Shown piece after piece: positions 54,835 through 62,685 of a stretch of 64,000 bases of DNA. The stretch is from Streptomyces sp. ICC1 (lineage in GTDB: Bacteria > Actinomycetota > Actinomycetes > Streptomycetales > Streptomycetaceae), in assembly GCF_003287935.1 (NCBI RefSeq), contig NZ_CP030287.1, positions 7,373,829 through 7,437,828 on the forward strand. Reading direction: 5' to 3'. Every line of letters starts with the position of its first letter. Position 1 is the first letter of the stretch. A model generated the notes under the pieces. It did no database searches. It worked only from the letters and a program-made list of their open reading frames with translations, and had not been told where the DNA came from. The position numbers were made by a program, and so were the translations under genes.

Positions 54835-56066
54835 GGCCGGGGACCCCCAAGTGCTTCGTCGATCAGTGCGTCGATGCGGGCCAGGCCCGCCTCACGGCTC
54901 AGGTGTGCCGCCACATGGCGCGGACCGGCCGCGCCCAGCGCGTCCGCTCCCGCCGGATCCTCGGCCAGTGCCCGTACGGCCCTGAGCAGGGCTTCCGGGT
55001 TCTCCGGCGGTACGAGCACGCCCGCGCCCGAACGTTCCACTTCCTGGGCGGTGCCGCCCAGGGCCGCGACGGAGGCGACCACGGGACGGCCGGCCTGGAA
55101 GTACGAGGTCAGCTTGGACGGCACGCTCATGTCCATCACGGCGGCGTGCTGCGTGACCGCGAGCACGTCCGCCGCGGCGAGGATATCCGGGAACTCCCCG
55201 TCGGCGGCAGGGGGGATGATGTCGAGATTGGGGACGTCGGCCGCGAGGTCGGCGAGGGCGGAGCGCTGGCTTCCGTCGCCCATTAGGACGAAACGGACGC
55301 TCGGGTCCAGCCGGGCGGCGCCGACGAGGACTTCCAGGCCCTGCTTGAGCCCCATGTTCCCGGAGTGCAGCACGACGGTCTGCCCGGGCGCCCAGCCGAG
55401 GTGGCTGCGGGTGCGGCCGCGCGGCTTGGTGGGCAGGGCCACGTGGGACCAGTTGGGCACGAGCCGGATCTTCTTGGGATCCACGCCCATGCCGACGACC
55501 CGGTCCACGAAGGTCTCGTGGATGACGCCGACGAGGGTGGCCCGCTTGAGCGCGAAGGCCTCCGCGCGCCCGGCCACCGCGGCGGCCTTGTCGCCGCCGC
55601 TGATGCCGCTCTGCGCGGCGGCGGCGCCCATCAGGTCCTGGACGACGGGGACGTACGGGACCTTCCAGCGCGCCGCGAGGCGGGCGGCCAGCAGGCCGCC
55701 GGCCAGGCTGGGCATCTGGGCGAGCACCGCGTCCGGCTTGCGCATCCGGGGCGGGGCCACGGCACCGTGCAGCAGAATCGATCCTTCAAAAAGGGCCCGC
55801 CGGACGGCGGTCTGGCGCGGCGGCACGGTGTGCGCGCGCCGGTGCACAGTGACCCCCGCGCGCCGTTCCGTGCGCCGTAGCGCCCCCTTGTACTCCGGCT
55901 CGAGCGACCAGGAGGGGTAGTGCGGCATGCCGGCGAGGACATGCGTCTCGTGACCGAGATCCGCCCAGTGCTCCGCGATCTGCGTGGCGTACGGACCAAT
56001 GCCCGTGTGCTCGGGGGCGTAATTCGTGGAAACCAGCAGTAGCCGTCGCTGACCGGTTTTCGACAC
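54831..56066 (-). CDS. GT4-family glycosyltransferase (WcaI-like)
   Basis: 411 residues from GTG 56066, with AAGGGG upstream; the frame is open to 56105. RLLLVSTNYAPEHTGIGPYATQIAEHWADLGHETHVLAGMPHYPSW is the typical start of WcaI-like glycosyltransferases. Later HSGNMGLKQGLEVLVGAARL and the E-x7-E-type region VMDMSVPSKLTSYFQAGRPVVAS. It ends overlapping the Wzz-like start (ATGA). Probably adds a sugar to the lipid-linked repeat unit. First gene of the minus-strand operon. Confidence 0.87.
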   Translation of the reverse strand: MSKTGQRRLLLVSTNYAPEHTGIGPYATQIAEHWADLGHETHVLAGMPHYPSWSLEPEYKGALRRTERRAGVTVHRRAHTVPPRQTAVRRALFEGSILLHGAVAPPRMRKPDAVLAQMPSLAGGLLAARLAARWKVPYVPVVQDLMGAAAAQSGISGGDKAAAVAGRAEAFALKRATLVGVIHETFVDRVVGMGVDPKKIRLVPNWSHVALPTKPRGRTRSHLGWAPGQTVVLHSGNMGLKQGLEVLVGAARLDPSVRFVLMGDGSQRSALADLAADVPNLDIIPPAADGEFPDILAAADVLAVTQHAAVMDMSVPSKLTSYFQAGRPVVASVAALGGTAQEVERSGAGVLVPPENPEALLRAVRALAEDPAGADALGAAGPRHVAAHLSREAGLARIDALIDEALGGPRP

Positions 56067-56193
56067 TGGACGTCCCCTTCTTCCCCAGGATGATGCGCAC
56101 GTCACCCTATTCGTTCATCAACGTGCTGAGGAACGTGCACGCTATTGTCTGCTAATCCGCCACACCGGGGGGTGTGGCTCAGGGGGATAACAG

Positions 56194-56682
56194 ATGACGG
56201 AGCGGGACATGTCCGAACTTACTGCGCCCGCGCGCAGACCGTACAGAATCGGCTACGCCCCGGGGGCGTACGATCTGTTTCATATCGGACATCTCAACAT
56301 CCTGAGGCACGCGAGGAGTCAGTGCGACTACCTGGTGGCCGGGGTCGTGTCAGATGAAATGGCCGAAATGGCCAAGGGGCGCCGCCCGGTGATACCCCTG
56401 GTCGAACGCCTGGAGATCGTCCGCAGTGTGAGATATGTCGACGCCGCTTTTGTCGAGACTGTCCCGGACAAAGTCGAAACATGGAGACAAGTCCGGTTCG
56501 ATGTGATTTTCAAGGGTGACGACTGGCGCGGCACCCCCAAGGGCGACCGGCTGGAAAAGGACTTCGCCGCCCACGGGGTCGACGTCGTCTACTTCCCGTA
56601 CACCGTGCACACCTCCAGCACCCAGCTGCGCCGGGCCCTGGACGCCCTCTCCGAGCCGCCGGCCGCCGAACAGCGGGGCTGA
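56194..56682 (+). CDS. TagD-like cytidylyl/adenylyltransferase
   Basis: 162 residues from ATG 56194; ATG 56209 (MSELTAPARRP) has the better-spaced GGAG and may be the true start. Nucleotidyltransferase motifs: IGYAPGAYDLFHIGHLNILRHA (HxGH), RSVRYVDAAFVETVPDK and FPYTVHTSSTQLRRALD (ISSTxxR-like). The family includes glycerol-3-phosphate cytidylyltransferase of teichoic-acid synthesis, which would suit the glycan region. Divergent from the GT/Wzz/Wzx operon. An adapter-like sequence follows its stop by 33 bases. Confidence 0.85.
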   Translation: MTERDMSELTAPARRPYRIGYAPGAYDLFHIGHLNILRHARSQCDYLVAGVVSDEMAEMAKGRRPVIPLVERLEIVRSVRYVDAAFVETVPDKVETWRQVRFDVIFKGDDWRGTPKGDRLEKDFAAHGVDVVYFPYTVHTSSTQLRRALDALSEPPAAEQRG

Positions 56683-56715
56683 GCGCCCCGCCCCGGCCCC
56701 GGTACGGCGCCGCAC

Positions 56716-56748
56716 CCGTCCCTTATACACACCTGCCGCTGGCGACGA
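56716..56748 (-). other. Nextera adapter-like sequence at a suspected artificial joint
   Basis: CCCTTATACACACCTGCCGC and the bases around it match the Nextera read-through adapter (mosaic end plus GACGCTGCCGACGA) at 28 of 33 positions, including 12 of the 14 synthetic positions beyond the mosaic end. It separates the TagD-like gene from a coding fragment that has no start. Confidence 0.65.
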
Positions 56749-56757
56749 CTGACACTG

Positions 56758-56895
56758 GAGAGTACGGCCTGGCCAACACCGGCAAGCTGGCCGCGGCCAT
56801 CGACTCCAACGCGTACTACGACGCCCCCTCGGGCGGCACGGCCACCGAGAACGGCCGGATCAGCAAGCAGGTCACCGACCAGCGCTCCTACCGCC
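56758..56895 (+). pseudogene. Headless coding fragment after the adapter-like sequence
   Basis: The frame reads GLANTGKLAAAIDSNAYYDA then PSGGTATENGRISKQVTDQR and SYR, with good codon usage, and begins right after the adapter-like bases. It has no start. Beyond ~56895 the frame stays open but loses sense. Family not recognised. Confidence 0.4.
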
Positions 56896-57054
56896 GGGCC
56901 GGCCTGTGGAGCGGATCCTGGCCCCACCGGGCCACCCGCCCCGCGGACCCCGCCACCCAGCCGCTGCCCCATGCCCGGCCCCCCGTCCCCGCCCGCCCCA
57001 GACGGGCCGCGCGCGTCCATTCGTACGATCTGTCACCGATCAGGAGAGTTCCCG

Positions 57055-58794
57055 ATGCCCGGACGACCCCCGGCATACCCCGTGCGCGCCCCCTCGGGCG
57101 TGCGCGCACGCTTCCTCGTCCGCGGACTCGCGCTGCTCCTGGCCGTGTTGGCCGCCGCCCTGCCCGGCGCGGCGCCCGCCGCCGCCGAAAGCTACGTACC
57201 GGTCTCCGGCGCCGGTTCCACCTGGAGCCAGAACGCCCTCGACCAGTGGCGTGCCAACGTCAAGCAGTACGGCATGACCGTCAACTACAGCGGTACGGGA
57301 TCGTCCGACGGCCGCAACCAGTTCCGCAACGGCACCGTCGACTTCGCGGTCTCCGAGATCCCCTACGGGATCAAGGACTCCGGGGTCGTCGACCCGCCAC
57401 CCTCGCGCAAGTTCAGCTACATGCCGATCGTCGCGGGCGGCACGGCCTTCATGTACAACCTCAAGATCGGCAACCGCCGCGTCACCAACCTGAGGCTCTC
57501 CGGCGAGGTCGTCGCCAAGATCTTCACCGGCGTGATCACCACGTGGAACGACGCGGCCATCAAGGCCGACAACCCGGCGCTCGCCGCCTCCCTCCCCGCC
57601 CGCAAGATCGTCCCCGTCGTCCGCTCCGACGGCTCGGGCACGACGGCCCAGCTGACCAAGTGGCTGAGCACCCGCCACGGATCGCTGTGGGACGCCTACT
57701 GCGCCAAGGCCGGCCGTACCACCCCCTGCGGGGAGACCTCCAACTTTCCCACCAGCCGCGGGTTCGTGGGGCAGTCCGGATCCAACGGGGTCTCCGGCTA
57801 CGTCGCCCAAGAGGGCAACATCGGCACCATCACCTACGTGGAGTACTCCTACGCGGTCTCCACGACGGGCTTCCCCGTGGCCAAGATCCTCAACGAGGCG
57901 GGCTACTACACCGAGCCCACCGCCCAGAACGTCGCGGTCTCCCTCGGCAAGGCGCGGATCGAGTCCGACCTCACCCAGAAGCTGGACGGGGTCTACGCGG
58001 GCACCGACAACCGCACCTACCCGCTCTCCAGCTACAGCTACATGATCATCCCGACCGCGCAGGAGTCGAACTTCAACCCGCAGAAGGGCAAGGCGCTCGG
58101 CGCCTTCGCCTACTACTTCCTCTGCGAGGGACAGCGCTCGGTCGACCGGCTCGGGTACTCTCCGCTGCCCGTCAACCTCGTCCAGGCCGGTCTGGAACAG
58201 GTCCGCCGCATCCCCGGCGTGACCGTGGCGAACATCGACATCAAGAACTGCAAGAACCCCACCTTCTCCGCCGACGGCACCAACACCCTCGCCCAGACCG
58301 CCCCGCAGCCACCCGACTGCGACAAGCGGGGTGCCACCCAGTGCGAGACCGGCACCGGCGGCAACAAGACGCCCACCCAGACCGGCAGCGCCTCGGGCGG
58401 CTCCGGCTCGGGAGGTGCCACGGGCGCGGGCGGCGCGGCCTCCGGCGGCGCCACGGGCACGGGCGGACCGGGCACGGGCGGTACGGGTGACGGCGGCGCG
58501 GGTTCCGCCGGCGCGACGGGCGGCGCCGCGGCCGACGGCGGTACGGGAGACGGCGCGGCCGCCGCGTCCGGCGGCGCCGACACCGGGGGAGTCGACCCGC
58601 AGACGGGCCGCCCGCTCGCGGCCGGGGCGGGCGACCTGTTCGGGATACCCGTCACCACCGCGAACGGCATCGGCGGTTCCCTGCAGACCGTCCTGATGGT
58701 GCTCGGCGCCCTGATCCTGCTCGCGGTGACCGTCGCCCCGCCGCTGGTCACCCGGCACATGACCCGGCACCGGCGCACGGCAGGCGGCTCCTGA
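57055..58794 (+). CDS. Membrane-anchored PstS-like substrate-binding protein
   Basis: 579 residues; ATG 57055 follows CAGGAGAG. A signal peptide (RFLVRGLALLLAVLAAALPGAAPAAA) precedes a PstS-type phosphate-binding domain: VPVSGAGSTWSQNALDQWRANV, VNYSGTGSSDGRNQFRNGTVDFAVSEIPY, TGVITTWNDAAIKADNPAL, VVRSDGSGTTAQLTKWL. A ~150-residue Gly/Ala/Thr linker (residues ~430-530) and one C-terminal span (SLQTVLMVLGALILLAVTVAPPL) with basic tail tether it to the membrane, unlike lipoprotein PstS. No PstCAB genes follow. Its stop overlaps the next start (TGATG). Confidence 0.85.
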   Translation: MPGRPPAYPVRAPSGVRARFLVRGLALLLAVLAAALPGAAPAAAESYVPVSGAGSTWSQNALDQWRANVKQYGMTVNYSGTGSSDGRNQFRNGTVDFAVSEIPYGIKDSGVVDPPPSRKFSYMPIVAGGTAFMYNLKIGNRRVTNLRLSGEVVAKIFTGVITTWNDAAIKADNPALAASLPARKIVPVVRSDGSGTTAQLTKWLSTRHGSLWDAYCAKAGRTTPCGETSNFPTSRGFVGQSGSNGVSGYVAQEGNIGTITYVEYSYAVSTTGFPVAKILNEAGYYTEPTAQNVAVSLGKARIESDLTQKLDGVYAGTDNRTYPLSSYSYMIIPTAQESNFNPQKGKALGAFAYYFLCEGQRSVDRLGYSPLPVNLVQAGLEQVRRIPGVTVANIDIKNCKNPTFSADGTNTLAQTAPQPPDCDKRGATQCETGTGGNKTPTQTGSASGGSGSGGATGAGGAASGGATGTGGPGTGGTGDGGAGSAGATGGAAADGGTGDGAAAASGGADTGGVDPQTGRPLAAGAGDLFGIPVTTANGIGGSLQTVLMVLGALILLAVTVAPPLVTRHMTRHRRTAGGS

Positions 58795-61511
58795 TGCGCA
58801 CCGCGACCCAACTGACGCGCACCGCGACCCAACTGACGCGCCCCGCGGCCCTCCTGCGGGCCCCGCGCCGGATCCGGCTGCTGCTCGGCTCGCTGTGCCT
58901 GGTGCTGCTCCCCGTGGTCGCCGCGGCCGGCCCCGGCGGCCTGGGCGCGCAGCCCGCCTACGCCGCCGGCGCGGACCCGGGCTCCGCGGCCACCGTGTCC
59001 GGAACCGGGGACTTCGCCGCCCTCAAGGTGACCGTCAGCCAGACCCGCAACCTCGTCGACCAGGTCGTCAAGGTCTCGTGGACCGGCGGCGCGACCACCG
59101 TCTCGGACACCGCGTACCACGCGAACTACCTCCAGATCATGCAGTGCTGGGGCGACGCGCAGACCGGCCCCACCACCGACCAGTGCCAGTTCGGCGGCTC
59201 CTCCGCCCTCGGGGCCGGAGCGGGCAACCAGGCCGCCGGCGCCTACACCAACAGCCGCCAGCTCAACTACGGGGCCAACCTCCAGGACGGCGAGCACCTG
59301 CCGCTGCCGCCCGCCACCCCGAGCGGGATCTCGTACGCCCCCTTCCGCACGGTCGGCGGGGACCCCGTCAGCCAGGGCAACTGGAACGAGTTCTTCGACG
59401 TCAACAGCACCAACGAGGTCCCCTACGCCCGAACCAACGCCCGCGGCGCCGGCGAGGTCTGGTTCGAGACCCAGACCGCCGTCGAGGCCCCCGGACTCGG
59501 CTGCGGATCCGCCCTCCGCGACGCACGGGGGGCCGTGACCGGCCGCGGCTGCTGGCTGGTCGTCGTGCCGCGCGGCACCCACGAGATCGACGGCAGCCCG
59601 TACACCGGCCAGTCCGGCGGACAGCTCCAGTCCTCCCCGCTCAGCCCGGCCAACTGGAAGCAGCGCATCGCCGTCCCCCTCGGCTTCGAACCCATCGGCG
59701 ACTACTGCCCCATCGGCGCCGAGGAACGCGGCACCATCGGCAGCGAGATGGCCGCCGAGGCCGTCACCCGCTGGCAGCCCGCCCTGTGCCAGACCGGCGG
59801 CAAGGCCGTCTACGGCTACGCCCAGGTCCCCGACGAGACGGCCCGCGTCAAACTGCTCTCCGGAGCCCCCGGGCTGGTCTACCTCGGCCGGGCGGCGCCG
59901 GCCGACGCCGCCCGCAAGCCCGTGTACGCGCCCGTCGCCCTCTCCGGCATCACCCTCGGCTTCTTCATCGAGAGCCAGGCCGGATTCCAGGCCCCGGAGG
60001 AGGTCAGGGCGCGCAACGGCACCCGGCTCGGCTCCCTGCGGCTGACCCCGCGCCTCGTGGCGAAGCTGCTGACCGAGTCGTACAAGGACGGCAACTCCCG
60101 CTTCGCCGAGAGCACCGCGAAGAACCCCGAGAACCTCGGCCGGGACCCGGAGTTCCTGCGGCACAACCCCGCCTACGCGGGCCTCGACTTCGGCGGCAAG
60201 CTCGGCGACGCGCTCGTACCGCAGCCGCTCGCCGACACCACCCGCCAGCTGTGGGAGTGGGTGGCGCGGGACCCGGAGGCCCGGGAGTTCCTCAGCGGAG
60301 TGCCCGACAACGCGGGGGCCCACGGGGACGCCTCGTACGCCGGCATGGCGGTGAACCCGAACTACAAGGGGATCAGCCTGCCGACCGACACCTTCCCCAA
60401 GAGCGACCCCTTCTGCCAGCCCTTCGACGACCGCCCGAACTTCCCGCTCTGCGTCCAGGACAAGCACCCCTACGCCACGGACATGCACGCCGCCGCACGC
60501 GCCGCGAGCCGGGGCGACACCCTGGCCCGCACCTCCTGGGACGCCACCGCCACCCCTCCCGCCTACAAGAAGGACCCGCCGCAGCCGGCCGGACTGCGCG
60601 CCGTGCTCGCCGTCACCGACACCGCCACCGCCGACCGGTACGGCCTGGTGCGCGCCGAACTGCTGAACGCGGCCGGCCGGTTCACCGCCCCCGAGCCGGC
60701 CGCCCTCATCGCCGCCGCGAACGCCCGCAAGCCCGGGGCGGACGGGGTGAGCACCCCCGACCCCGCGGCCACCGATCCGGCGGCCTACCCGCTCACGGTC
60801 CTCACGTACGCCGCGACCGTGCCCGCCGACCTCACCGTCGCGGAGGGCAAGGACTACGGCGCCCTGCTGGCCTACGCGGCCGACCGGGGCCAGAGCCCGG
60901 GCGTGGCCGCCGGCAGCCTGCCGCCCGGCTACGCCCCGCTGCCCGAGGCCCTGCGCGCCCAGACCCGGGCCGCGGCCGGGCGGGTGGGCTCCGAAGCGGG
61001 CAAGAAGCCCTCCGAGGAGGGCGCCGCGTCGGGCGGATCAGGCTCCTCGAACGGTACGTCGGCCACCGCGGGCGGCTCCCAGGCCTCCTCGGGATCCGGC
61101 CCGGCCGGTACCGGGACCTCCGCCGCGGGGGCTTCGACGGCGGGCGCCGGCTCCGCCCAGGGCGGCGCGCCCGCACCGGCCCCCGCCGCACCCGGAGCCC
61201 CGCCCGCCACGACGGGCGGCCCCGGGGCCACGGGCGCCCCGGCCGCCGAGGCGGCCGGGTCCACCCCGCGCTGGGTGGTCGGGGCGATCCGCGACGTCCT
61301 GCTGGTCTGCCTGATCGTGGGCGCGCTCGCGGCCTTCGCGGGACCGCTGCTCCCGCGCCTCCTGCCCCGGGCCCTTTCGTGGCTCGGGGCGCTGCGCGGC
61401 GGGGCCGCCGGCCCCTCGGATCCGCCGCCGCTCCCGGCGGACCGGGTCCTCCACGAGAAGCCGGGCCCGCGGGACTGGAGCCCGCCGGCTCCGCGCGACG
61501 AAGGGAGGTGA
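58794..61511 (+). CDS. Large secreted, membrane-anchored protein with PBP-like region
   Basis: 905 residues. Signal peptide RIRLLLGSLCLVLLPVVAAA. A beta-rich N-terminal part follows (FAALKVTVSQTRNLVDQVVKVSWTGG, NYLQIMQCWGDAQTGPTTDQCQFGG). The middle (VYAPVALSGITLGFFIESQAG, GSLRLTPRLVAKLLTESYKDG) resembles the second lobe of PstS-like binding proteins. It contains at least ten cysteines outside the anchor, likely disulfides. A Gly/Ser/Ala-rich ~110-residue linker leads to one C-terminal span (VLLVCLIVGALAAFAGPLLPRLL). Translationally coupled to the PstS-like gene, so the two products probably act together at the surface. No known function. Confidence 0.75.
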   Translation: MRTATQLTRTATQLTRPAALLRAPRRIRLLLGSLCLVLLPVVAAAGPGGLGAQPAYAAGADPGSAATVSGTGDFAALKVTVSQTRNLVDQVVKVSWTGGATTVSDTAYHANYLQIMQCWGDAQTGPTTDQCQFGGSSALGAGAGNQAAGAYTNSRQLNYGANLQDGEHLPLPPATPSGISYAPFRTVGGDPVSQGNWNEFFDVNSTNEVPYARTNARGAGEVWFETQTAVEAPGLGCGSALRDARGAVTGRGCWLVVVPRGTHEIDGSPYTGQSGGQLQSSPLSPANWKQRIAVPLGFEPIGDYCPIGAEERGTIGSEMAAEAVTRWQPALCQTGGKAVYGYAQVPDETARVKLLSGAPGLVYLGRAAPADAARKPVYAPVALSGITLGFFIESQAGFQAPEEVRARNGTRLGSLRLTPRLVAKLLTESYKDGNSRFAESTAKNPENLGRDPEFLRHNPAYAGLDFGGKLGDALVPQPLADTTRQLWEWVARDPEAREFLSGVPDNAGAHGDASYAGMAVNPNYKGISLPTDTFPKSDPFCQPFDDRPNFPLCVQDKHPYATDMHAAARAASRGDTLARTSWDATATPPAYKKDPPQPAGLRAVLAVTDTATADRYGLVRAELLNAAGRFTAPEPAALIAAANARKPGADGVSTPDPAATDPAAYPLTVLTYAATVPADLTVAEGKDYGALLAYAADRGQSPGVAAGSLPPGYAPLPEALRAQTRAAAGRVGSEAGKKPSEEGAASGGSGSSNGTSATAGGSQASSGSGPAGTGTSAAGASTAGAGSAQGGAPAPAPAAPGAPPATTGGPGATGAPAAEAAGSTPRWVVGAIRDVLLVCLIVGALAAFAGPLLPRLLPRALSWLGALRGGAAGPSDPPPLPADRVLHEKPGPRDWSPPAPRDEGR
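58800..58841 (+). repeat. Exact 21-bp tandem duplication at the start of the 905-aa protein
   Basis: ACCGCGACCCAACTGACGCG plus C occurs twice in a row, repeating seven residues (TATQLTR) in the cytoplasmic N-terminus. It is exact, hence young or strand-slippage-derived. Confidence 0.9.
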
Positions 61512-61611
61512 TGCCCGGCAACGACTGTCGAACCAATCCGCGCCAACGGAACCGCATTCCACGCGTGCCGGGCACCACCCGGGGCGCAGCCTAGCTGAGG
61601 GGTATTCCCGA

Positions 61612-62607
61612 GTGAACAAGAAGAAGATCGCCTTCGCCGTCGCCGCAGCCGCCCTCGCGGCCGGCACCGCCGGCGCCGGCCTCGCCGCCGCCGACCCGGC
61701 GGGCCCGCCGCCGTACCGCCAGCTCTCCGGCGTCGGCTCCGACACCACCCAGGACGTCATGAACGGCCTGGCCGCGGCCATCACGGTCAACGGCCAGAAG
61801 GTCATCGGCTCCTACGACGCCACCGGTTCCGCGAACGTCACCACCAAGGACCCGGCGGTCAACCCGAACTGCACCATCGCCCGGCCGAACGGCTCGGGCG
61901 CCGGCCGCTCCGCGCTGCTCACCTCGCTCCAGGCGAACAACGGCTGTCTGGACTTCGCGCGCTCCTCCGCGCTGAACCTCGCGGCCGCGGCCCCGGGCCT
62001 GACGTACGTCCCCTTCGCGGTCGACGGCGTCAGCTACGCCATCACCCCCGGTTCGGCGATCCCGCGCAAGCTCTCGCTGACCGACCTGAAGGCGATCTAC
62101 CACTGCGACCCGAACTACGTGGGCGCGGGCCCCAACTACGACATGACCGTCTACCTGCCGCAGGCCGGCTCGGGCACCCGCAGCTTCTGGGAGTCCCAGA
62201 TGGGGATCACCGACGCCGACGTCGTCGCGGGCGTCTACCCCTGCGTCAAGGACAAGAAGGGCACCACCCCGGTGCAGGAGCACGACGGCCGCGTCCTCGA
62301 CGACAAGTCGATCGTGCCCTTCTCCATCGCCCAGTACCAGGCGCAGTCCTCGCAGACGATCGCCGACCTGCGCGGCCGCGCCATCCTCGGCACGGTCGAC
62401 GGCCTCGCTCCCACCGTGCTCAACAGCGGCTTCGGCGTGAAGCGCGACGTCTACAACGTCATTCCGACCAGCAAGGTCGCCGTCGCGCCGTGGAGCACCG
62501 TCTTCGTCGGCTCCACCTCCGAGATCTGCAAGCAGACCTCGGTGATCAACACGTACGGCTTCGCCACCAACCCGAACTGCGGCGACACCACCAAGCAGAC
62601 CCCGTGA
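61612..62607 (+). CDS. Secreted PstS-like (PBP2) protein
   Basis: 331 residues from GTG 61612, with GAGGGG upstream. Signal peptide KKKIAFAVAAAALAAGTAGAGLAAADP. Binding-protein motifs: QLSGVGSDTTQDVMNGLA, IARPNGSGAGRSALLTSL, LDFARSSALN, VPFAVDGVSYAITPGSAIPRKLSLTDLKAIYHCD and VYLPQAGSGTRSFWESQMGI (SGT phosphate-type loop). No membrane anchor, so free in the wall or medium, perhaps bound to the two anchored partners. C-terminal Cys pair (EICKQTS, NPNCGD). Third of four exported products in a row. Confidence 0.82.
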   Translation: MNKKKIAFAVAAAALAAGTAGAGLAAADPAGPPPYRQLSGVGSDTTQDVMNGLAAAITVNGQKVIGSYDATGSANVTTKDPAVNPNCTIARPNGSGAGRSALLTSLQANNGCLDFARSSALNLAAAAPGLTYVPFAVDGVSYAITPGSAIPRKLSLTDLKAIYHCDPNYVGAGPNYDMTVYLPQAGSGTRSFWESQMGITDADVVAGVYPCVKDKKGTTPVQEHDGRVLDDKSIVPFSIAQYQAQSSQTIADLRGRAILGTVDGLAPTVLNSGFGVKRDVYNVIPTSKVAVAPWSTVFVGSTSEICKQTSVINTYGFATNPNCGDTTKQTP

Positions 62608-62620
62608 ACCCGTGAACGCC

Positions 62621-62647
62621 CTGAACACCCTGAACACCCTGAACGTC
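62621..62647 (+). repeat. Short tandem repeat between exported-protein genes
   Basis: Three 9-bp units, CTGAACACC twice then CTGAACGTC, in the 78-base gap before the Ig-like gene. Meaning unknown. Confidence 0.7.
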
Positions 62648-62685
62648 CTGATCCCCGCGCCTGATCCACTGATTCTGGAGACGCT

